Positions 1 through 3,660 of a stretch of 10,396 nucleotides of DNA are shown in pieces. Position 1 is the stretch's first letter. The number at the start of each line of letters is the position of its first letter. The notes beneath the pieces are model-generated. The model had not been told where the DNA came from and made no database searches. It worked only from the letters and a program-made list of their open reading frames with translations. A program made the position numbers and the translations under genes. Origin of the DNA: an uncultured Prevotella sp. (GTDB lineage: Bacteria > Bacteroidota > Bacteroidia > Bacteroidales > Bacteroidaceae). The stretch lies in assembly GCA_905198745.1 (NCBI GenBank), contig CAJKDU010000058.1, positions 1 to 10,396 of the forward strand, written 5' to 3'.

Positions 1-199
1 CCACAAACCGCCGTCTGTACTTCTCCGGAATACTGCTCCACACATACAGTGCCTGCGTCCCCTCGCCACCGCCGCGCCGCGCGCACGCAATGTTGCTCCG
101 GCACACATTCTGGCGCAAGGTGCTCGCCTTGATCACGGGATCCGTCCCGCCCGTCAGCTCCGCAAATGTCACGCACAATATCTTGTTGTAGTATTCCAT
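1..199 (-). CDS. Mu-like transposase, N-terminal fragment (cut by window edge)
   Basis: The reading frame starts at ATG 199-197 on the minus strand and runs off the window, giving 66 complete codons. The protein begins MEYYNKILCVTFAELTGG. Residues about 40-66 carry a basic, glycine-rich stretch (ARRGGGEGTQALY) followed by SSIPEKYRRRF. In the N-terminal DNA-binding domain of phage Mu transposase MuA I recall a similar layout: a glycine-rich turn, an aliphatic/aromatic strand, then a SLP-type motif leading into a helix. If so, the complete protein would bind the element ends and, through a DDE domain lying outside the window, carry out transposition. It lies downstream of a small HTH gene on the same strand, as A follows ner in Mu. 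The catalytic part is not visible, so the assignment rests on the N-terminus and gene order. An alternative is another DDE transposase/integrase with a similar N-terminal domain. Confidence 0.72.
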   Translation of the reverse strand, partial: MEYYNKILCVTFAELTGGTDPVIKASTLRQNVCRSNIACARRGGGEGTQALYVWSSIPEKYRRRFV

Positions 200-297
200 A
201 CTCGTTTTTCATCGTTTCTCTTTTTCACTTTTCTGTCACCGCTCCAGGTTCCCCCTGCGCTCCGCCGTTTCCACGCTCGCTCCAGGTTCCCCCCGTG

Positions 298-319
298 CGG
301 TGGCGTTTCTACGCCGCCG
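298..319. repeat. Hairpin repeat, copy 1
   Basis: CGGTGGCGT and ACGCCGCCG form a 9-bp stem with one T-G wobble around the loop TTCT. The same element recurs at 373-394 and 1267-1288, always preceded by GTG and always with a TTCT or TTCC loop. Conservation of arms and loop suggests a selected nucleic-acid structure or a dispersed repetitive element; its function is unknown. Confidence 0.7.
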
Positions 320-372
320 AGAGTCCCCCTGCGCTCCGCTGTTTCCAAGCTTCGCCCCGGGCTCCCCCTGTG

Positions 373-394
373 CGATGGCGTTTCTACGCCGCCG
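373..394. repeat. Hairpin repeat, copy 2
   Basis: CGATGGCGT, loop TTCT, ACGCCGCCG. This is the same element as at 298-319 with one extra mismatch (A375 opposite C392). It ends the second unit of the tandem repeat. Confidence 0.6.
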
Positions 395-417
395 GGAGTC
401 CCTCCCACGGTCCCCCG

Positions 418-804
418 TTACACGGCGGCACGGCACATCGCTTCCACTCTCTCCTGCACGGCCTTGATGTCCGTCAGCCCGGCATCCGCAATGCGTTCCA
501 CCACGTCGCCTTTCTCGTCCTTCAGCTCCAGCACACCGGTCTCCTTGTCGCCTTCCCACATCCAGCCGTTCTCGAAGTGCTGGCGCATCATGTTGTCCGC
601 GTCATGCACCACCTCGCTCGCAGGAGCCGTCACCAGCTCGAAACCGCCACGCTGCACAGCCAGGCACCTTATCTTCCGCGCCAAGTCGCTGTTCCCCCAC
701 TGAGGGTGATAGTTCAGAGCATAGCTCACCATCGTCTTTGTCACACCGAAAGCCCTGCACAAAAAGTCGCGCTGCTCTCTCGTCACTGTTATAACCTTTT
801 TCAT
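418..804 (-). CDS. Small helix-turn-helix protein, Ner/Cro-like position in a Mu-like element
   Basis: I chose ATG 804-802, giving 128 residues (MKKVITVTREQRDFL...), over an upstream extension that would run into hairpin and repeat sequence. Residues about 10-50 read as a compact HTH: REQRDFLCRAFGVTKTMVSY looks like helix, turn and recognition helix, followed by a basic SDLARKIRCLAVQRGG segment. The C-terminal half (about 60-128) is acidic and without a motif I recognise. I recall short Bacteroidetes mobile-element proteins with the same MKKVI...RDFL...ALNY...DLARKIR...GG pattern, but no specific function. Its position, upstream of the transposase and divergent from the repressor, corresponds to Ner in Mu, which represses early transcription during lytic growth. 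The role as a second transcriptional regulator is inferred from fold and position. Transcription probably comes from the early promoter near 1654, since no promoter is visible just upstream. Confidence 0.8.
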   Translation of the reverse strand: MKKVITVTREQRDFLCRAFGVTKTMVSYALNYHPQWGNSDLARKIRCLAVQRGGFELVTAPASEVVHDADNMMRQHFENGWMWEGDKETGVLELKDEKGDVVERIADAGLTDIKAVQERVEAMCRAAV

Positions 805-821
805 AGTCAAATCGTTTTTTT

Positions 822-837
822 CGTTAATATTCTGTTC
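822..837. promoter_or_regulatory. Degenerate operator-like site upstream of the HTH gene
   Basis: Positions 826-835 carry AATATTCTGT, identical to the core of the 15-bp sites at 1668 and 1711. The outer arms are degraded (CGTTA and TGTTC). It lies 18-33 nt upstream of the HTH gene start, where the repressor or the HTH protein could bind. It is the weakest member of the set and could be chance in an AT-rich stretch. Confidence 0.4.
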
Positions 838-838
838 T

Positions 839-899
839 CGTGGAGTGTGGGGAGTCGAACTCTTCCACCCACGGCAAGGCAAACAAGTCACCCCTTGCC
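839..899 (-). promoter_or_regulatory. Two abutting hairpins in the leader before the HTH gene
   Basis: Stem-loop 1 spans 839-873: CGTGG/CCACG (839-843 with 869-873), then GTGG/CCAC (847-850 with 865-868), then GAGT/ACTC (852-855 with 859-862) around loop CGA. Stem-loop 2 pairs GGCAAGG (873-879) with CCTTGCC (893-899) around a 13-nt loop; the two share base 873. On the minus-strand transcript they end about 34 nt before the HTH start codon. No U-tract follows, so an ordinary terminator is unlikely. A translational or processing role is possible but inferred. Confidence 0.5.
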
Positions 900-1266
900 C
901 GTGGCGAGGAAAACGTGTGCTTCCGCACAACACCCATGCCGCCGCTCCGTCGCTTCCCCGTTTCCGGTTCCGCTTTCCCGTTCCGCAGTCATCGCTTCCG
1001 CCATTCCCGCGTCCACGGCGCACAGCATCCGTGCCACTCCTGCGGTCTTTCCCGCCGTCATACAGGTCCGCCTACCATAATTCCTTTTTTCTCTCTCTCT
1101 TCCTTTCAATCAGCCACCATGCCACCGCCCCGTTCCGCCATCCCTCTCGTGCGTCACCGCCCTCCGTCCGTTCTCCCTTCCTCTCAAGCGTCACCATTTC
1201 CGCCCCGTTCCGCCATCCTCCGTTTCCCCCGCAGCCTTCTCCACCCTCCGTTCCTCCTCTCTTGTG

Positions 1267-1288
1267 CGGTGGCGTTTCCACGCCACCG
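1267..1288. repeat. Hairpin repeat, copy 3 (perfect)
   Basis: GGTGGCGTTTCCACGCCACC with one more C-G pair outside forms a perfect 9-bp stem with loop TTCC. It is the best-conserved copy of the element at 298-319 and 373-394 and lies about 870 bp away in the early leader. It lacks a following U-tract on either strand, so it is not an obvious terminator. Confidence 0.7.
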
Positions 1289-1600
1289 GTCCCGCCATTA
1301 CCAATCAGCCCAACCTCCAAAGCCATTCCTTATCCTTGGCGGTCCCGCCATATCCTGCACCCTCAGCCGTTCGCTCCAGGTTCCGACCGCCCTCCATCAC
1401 CACATCGCCCTCCGTCATCGTCCGCTCGCAGCCACACACGCACCCCTCCACACCTCCTTTTATCACCCCTCGCGCATCGTTCAAAGAACATTTGAGCGTC
1501 CACTGTCATATCGTGTCGTCCATACCCTTCCAGGTCTCCTCCTCCCGATTTCCACACACCATTCTTTCTTCTTCCCGTTCATATTCTTTAATTGCCAAAA

Positions 1601-1638
1601 TTTGTAATTCTCCCCCTTTTTCACTATCTTTGGCCGCA
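1601..1638 (+). promoter_or_regulatory. Repressor promoter (Bacteroidetes type)
   Basis: TTTG at 1601-1604 and TATCTTTG at 1625-1632, separated by 20 nt, match the Bacteroidetes -33/-7 consensus (TTTG, TAnnTTTG). Transcription would start near 1637-1640 and give a leader of about 85 nt before the repressor ATG at 1725. That leader crosses the oppositely oriented early promoter and two operator-like sites. Confidence 0.75.
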
Positions 1639-1654
1639 CCTTTATCAATAAAGA

Positions 1655-1691
1655 CGCTGCAAAGATACAATATTCTGTATTACAAACCAAA
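1655..1691 (-). promoter_or_regulatory. Early (leftward) promoter, Bacteroidetes type
   Basis: On the minus strand TTTG (1691-1688) and TATCTTTG (1667-1660) are separated by 20 nt, matching the Bacteroidetes consensus. Transcription would start near 1654 and run through the long leader into the HTH gene and the transposase. Operator site 1 (1665-1680) overlaps the -7 element and fills most of the spacer, so a bound repressor would be expected to shut this promoter off. Confidence 0.78.
1665..1680. promoter_or_regulatory. Operator-like site 1, overlapping the early promoter
   Basis: ATACA-N6-TGTAT with spacer ATATTC. It lies in the identical 15-mer CAATATTCTGTATTA (1668-1682) shared with site 2. 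It covers the first three bases of the early -7 element and part of the -33/-7 spacer, as expected for a repressor site. Confidence 0.72.
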
Positions 1692-1706
1692 TTTTTCAAA
1701 TTAAAT

Positions 1707-1724
1707 AATTCAATATTCTGTATT
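1707..1724. promoter_or_regulatory. Operator-like site 2, abutting the repressor start codon
   Basis: AATTCA-ATATTC-TGTATT. The 15-mer CAATATTCTGTATTA at 1711-1725 is identical to that at 1668-1682, with a 43-bp offset (about four helical turns). It reaches the A of the repressor ATG, so binding here could limit repressor expression (autoregulation). Confidence 0.7.
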
Positions 1725-2411
1725 ATGGAAGCAAAAAATGAGGTCTCCGCCCGTTTCATTCAGGCATACGAGACACTATTAAAAGATAATAAAGTAAGCG
1801 ATAAACGTGATTTTGCCGCTAAGTTGGGAATAAGTGCCTCTATGGTTACGGAAATTTCAAAAGGGCGGAGCAGTGTTGGCACCTTAGCAATACAGAATAT
1901 TGTATTACAATTCAATATTAATGCACATTGGCTCCTCACTGGCGAGGGCTCCATGCTCCAACCCACAGACAACAACCATGCGGTCGAGACAGCCCACCAC
2001 GTCCCACAAGGCAACAGCGAGGGCATTCCCCTCATCCCCGTCTCGGCCATGGCTGGCGCATTCACAGGCGACGTATCCGTCATGGAATACGACTGCGAGC
2101 GCTATGTCATACCCGCATTCAAGGGCGCCGACTTCATGATCCGCGTCACAGGCGACTCCATGTTCCCCACATACCGCTCCGGAGACCTCGTCGCCTGCCA
2201 GCGCGTACCGCTGGCCGACCTCTTCTTCCAATGGAACAAAGTCTATGTCCTCGACACCATACAAGGACCACTCATCAAGCGCGTCAAGCGGGGATCCGAC
2301 AACAACCACATCCTCATCGTCTCCGACAACCCCGACTACGAACCCTACGAGTTCACACGCGAGCAGTTCCACGGCATAGCCCTCGTCCGAGGCTTGGTGC
2401 GCATCGAATAA
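1725..2411 (+). CDS. S24 family (LexA/CI-type) phage repressor with HTH
   Basis: The protein has 228 residues. Residues about 10-75 form an XRE-type HTH (KRDFAAKLGISASMVTEISK as helix-turn-helix, then a HWLLTGEGSML end typical of phage repressors). Residues about 101-228 form a LexA-like S24 peptidase domain: a possible self-cleavage pair Ala110-Gly111 in SAMAGAF, catalytic Ser145 in GDSMFP, and Lys185 in LIKRVK as the likely general base. In this family DNA damage triggers RecA-assisted self-cleavage, releasing early genes. The gene reads away from the HTH/transposase genes, as the Mu repressor does from ner-A. Its promoter lies at 1601-1632, and operator-like sites lie at its start and inside codons 55-61. 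The first about 200 bp are AT-rich while the rest is GC-rich with C-ending codons, suggesting a mosaic gene. S24 class and HTH are clear; the phage-repressor role is inferred from context. Confidence 0.92.
   Translation: MEAKNEVSARFIQAYETLLKDNKVSDKRDFAAKLGISASMVTEISKGRSSVGTLAIQNIVLQFNINAHWLLTGEGSMLQPTDNNHAVETAHHVPQGNSEGIPLIPVSAMAGAFTGDVSVMEYDCERYVIPAFKGADFMIRVTGDSMFPTYRSGDLVACQRVPLADLFFQWNKVYVLDTIQGPLIKRVKRGSDNNHILIVSDNPDYEPYEFTREQFHGIALVRGLVRIE
1889..1906. promoter_or_regulatory. Operator-like site 3 inside the repressor gene
   Basis: AATACA-GAATAT-TGTATT has perfect 6-bp inverted arms and contains the reverse complement of 14 of the 15 bases of sites 1 and 2. It lies about 170 bp inside the coding sequence, where it could act as an auxiliary site for looping or for blocking transcription. 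It also encodes protein, so some of the match may be coincidental. Confidence 0.55.
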
Positions 2412-2424
2412 CCACACCCCACAC

Positions 2425-2594
2425 CCTCCGCCGCACACGACACACACACGCACACCTCCGTCGCACACGACACACACCACACCCTCCGTCGCGCACGACA
2501 CACACGCACCCTCCGTCGCGCACGACACACACACCACACACCTCCGTCGCGCACGACACACACATCACACACCTCCCGTCGCGCACGCACATAC
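2425..2594. repeat. Minisatellite of six ~27-31 bp units right after the repressor gene
   Basis: Units with core CCTCCGTCGCGCACGACACA begin at about 2425, 2455, 2483, 2510, 2541 and 2572. The core is well kept, while the linking CA-rich tract varies in length. The last unit is degenerate. The array starts 14 bp after the repressor stop codon. No U-tract or strong hairpin is present, so it is not a standard terminator. Confidence 0.85.
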
Positions 2595-2763
2595 ATAGAT
2601 ATAATAGGGTAGCAGACACTGGACCCCCCGATAAACCAAGCATTCCCGACAATCCACATACGCAAAAAACACCCGAAAACACGGGATTATCCCCACCCCC
2701 TAAACACCCGAAAACGACACCAATCCTTGTTTTTGGGGAATTATACAACATCCAATCCCATGC

Positions 2764-2858
2764 TTTTCGTGTTAAAACTGTCACACCAAATGTCACACCA
2801 AGTTGAACATTTCGTTTTTCCATGTCACACCAAACGTCACTCCAAGTGTCACCCCAAA
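2764..2858. repeat. Clustered 12-bp direct repeats TGTCACACCAAR in a ~44-bp duplication
   Basis: Five 12-mers occur: TGTCACACCAAA (2779-2790), TGTCACACCAAG (2791-2802), TGTCACACCAAA (2823-2834), CGTCACTCCAAG (2835-2846) and TGTCACCCCAAA (2847-2858). Each block is preceded by a TTTCGT-containing segment (2764-2778 and 2809-2822), so the two blocks form a duplicated unit of about 44-45 bp. Such iteron-like clusters may be transposase-binding or replication sites. Read on the minus strand the 12-mers encode FGVT, but that frame stops quickly, so a coding origin is only a possibility. Confidence 0.7.
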
Positions 2859-2920
2859 CCCCAAAAACACCCTTTTTCACCCCTCCAGAAGCCCCCAAAA
2901 ACGCAAAAACGGCTTGCACA

Positions 2921-2980
2921 CCGTTCAAATCAGTGTTCAAGCCGTTCAAGTTCCGTTATATCAGCGTTTTAGCCGTTCAA
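2921..2980. repeat. Repeated octamer CCGTTCAA
   Basis: CCGTTCAA occurs at 2921-2928, 2942-2949 and 2973-2980, with a variant GTGTTCAA at 2933-2940. The cluster ends 8 bp before the stop codon of the small leftward gene. It is a candidate protein-binding array at the prophage end; no function is shown. Confidence 0.55.
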
Positions 2981-2987
2981 AGCATCC

Positions 2988-3212
2988 CTATTTCTCGCTT
3001 TTGTCCTCTCTGCTGCCTCGTATCAGTTCTCCCTGCCTTATCATCGCCTTTTTGTTGAGTATCACCCCACCGTCAGCCAGCCCCGCATGCAGCAGCGAGC
3101 TCTTCTTTATCCCCACCTCATCCTCCGTCAAAACGCTGTATATAGCCGATATGGAGCCGAAATAATAGTTCTTCCGCCCCTCTATCAAATGCACATGTAT
3201 CACCTTTGTCAT
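2988..3212 (-). CDS. Small conserved-looking hypothetical protein
   Basis: The protein has 74 residues from ATG 3212-3210. It has balanced amino-acid composition and ordinary codon use, unlike the low-complexity shadow frames around it. It begins MTKVIHVHLIEGRKNYYFGS, continues with ISAIYSVLTEDEVGIKKSSL, then a glycine-containing LLHAGLADGG segment, and ends in a charged tail (GSREDKSEK). I recall similar short proteins (MTKVI.VHL..G...YYFGS..AIY..L....GI....L) in Bacteroides-type genomes, without a known function. There is no signal peptide or membrane segment, so it should be cytoplasmic; the compact alpha/beta pattern could suit a DNA-binding role but shows no clear HTH. Its promoter region has a -7 element and a palindrome (3277-3303). 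Whether it belongs to the prophage or the host is not clear. Confidence 0.65.
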   Translation of the reverse strand: MTKVIHVHLIEGRKNYYFGSISAIYSVLTEDEVGIKKSSLLHAGLADGGVILNKKAMIRQGELIRGSREDKSEK

Positions 3213-3276
3213 ATCCGTCCCTTTCCTTTCGTTTCAGTTATAGCCATTATTGCCATTTATTATCTCATTTCATCCG

Positions 3277-3303
3277 CAAATATACCAAATAATAACTATT
3301 TGG
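3277..3303 (-). promoter_or_regulatory. Promoter -7 element with adjacent palindrome, upstream of the small leftward gene
   Basis: On the minus strand TATATTTG (3284-3277) matches TAnnTTTG and lies 65 bp before the ATG. Directly upstream is the inverted repeat CCAAATAATAACTATTTGG (3285-3303, 7-bp arms, 5-bp spacer), filling the space between -7 and the expected -33. No good -33 TTTG is seen. The layout suggests a regulated promoter, perhaps autoregulated; the palindrome differs from the repressor sites at 1665-1724. Confidence 0.5.
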
Positions 3304-3660
3304 AAGAATACACAAGCATAAAAACAAAAAAATAAAAGGCATGACCCGCAGCCACACCCTCCCATATCAAGCAACCTCAATCATTCCCCACAAGCCCCCT
3401 CGTAGCCCTGATGTAAAGTCTCACCCCTCAAACACCATTCAAATCCGCCTCAAACGTAAAGCAAATGTAAAGCCGATGTAACGCTTCGTTTTTCCGCCCC
3501 GCATCGCCCCATCTCAATCAACTCCCTGTATACCAACACTTTCCCCGATTTTCTCCCTCACTCAACATTTACCCGTTTCGTTTTATCCCCCTTAGCTTGT
3601 TGGCATGGCGCTTTCGCCGCCCCGACACATTTCATCACGGATGACGGTTACCGTGCAGGG
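3304..3660. other. Gene-poor stretch upstream of the transglutaminase gene, with 11-bp repeats
   Basis: Three back-to-back 11-mers, AAACGTAAAGC (3452-3462), AAATGTAAAGC (3463-3473) and CGATGTAACGC (3474-3484), plus a related TGATGTAAAGT at 3409-3419, form a small helically phased array. No promoter of the TTTG/TAnnTTTG type pointing right is visible. The last about 95 bp (3567-3660) read as the damaged N-terminus of the next gene: one frame gives FRFIPLSLLA up to 3605, and the frame continuous with the gene gives GAFAAPTHFITDDGYRAG from 3607. Confidence 0.55.

Larger units (their letters stand above)
241..399. repeat. Tandem repeat of about 74 bp, two full copies plus a partial
   Basis: Two adjacent units, 251-324 (74 bp) and 325-399 (75 bp), both begin CCCCCTGCGCTCCGC and end in GTTTCTACGCCGCCG followed by AGAGT or GGAGT. 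The segment 241-250 repeats the part of unit 1 around GCTCCAGGTTCC, so a third, partial copy is present. Each full unit ends with a hairpin (listed separately). The repeat fills most of the 218-bp gap between the HTH gene and the transposase gene. Translating it on the minus strand gives only arginine/glycine-rich repeats, so I regard it as non-coding. Confidence 0.8.
805..1654 (-). other. Long purine-biased leader between early promoter and HTH gene, no convincing gene
   Basis: About 850 nt separate the predicted early transcription start (about 1654) from the HTH start codon at 804. The plus strand here is strongly C/T-rich, so the minus-strand transcript would be G/A-rich. The 19-mer CCGCCCCGTTCCGCCATCC occurs at 1125-1143 and again at 1200-1218, exactly 75 bp apart. 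GCTCCAGGTTCC occurs near 1373 and also twice near 241-290. CGGTCCCGCCAT occurs near 1287 and 1341. The minus strand has short open frames that I cannot support as genes: 1481-1624 (47 aa from GTG, very basic), an ATG frame inside 1363-1557 (48 aa beginning MTVDAQMFFERC), and an ATG frame ending at 888 (57 aa beginning MTAGKTAGVARML). None shows a recognised domain. The rightward frames across the region read as low-complexity proline/serine/histidine and are shadows. Confidence 0.6.
2412..2987. other. Non-coding, repeat-rich stretch at the presumed end of the Mu-like element
   Basis: No convincing gene lies here. It contains a minisatellite (2425-2594), a 14-bp direct repeat AAACACCCGAAAAC (2667-2680 and 2702-2715), clustered 12-bp repeats (2779-2858) and repeated CCGTTCAA (2921-2980). 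The long frames on both strands are arginine/histidine- or cysteine/valine-rich translations of the repeats. In Mu the transposase-binding end lies just beyond the repressor, so this is where the end of the element is expected, but I cannot identify the exact terminus or a target duplication. Confidence 0.55.

Noticed and set aside
169..559. Leftward frames of 79 and 107 residues in the gap between transposase and HTH genes
   Set aside because: Both translate the ~74-bp tandem repeat into GGVETP and ERRG repeats and overlap one another or the HTH gene.
838..875. tRNA 3' part (GAGTTCGACTC resembles a T-arm)
   Set aside because: No anticodon or D-arm is found at the right distance on either strand; the sequence is better explained as a hairpin.
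840..1607. Long rightward open frames (255 and 216 residues) across the leader region
   Set aside because: Their translation is proline-, serine-, histidine- and arginine-rich low complexity from a C/T-rich strand, with no domain pattern; early transcription is predicted on the other strand.
1928..2806. 292-residue rightward frame overlapping the repressor and the minisatellite
   Set aside because: It overlaps the clearly supported S24 repressor in another frame and reads as arginine/histidine/threonine repeats created by the CA-rich array.
1905..2949. Leftward frames rich in Cys-Val-Arg-Ala across the minisatellite, including one with FGVT repeats
   Set aside because: They are direct translations of tandem repeats, partly antisense to the repressor; the FGVT frame ends after a few codons.
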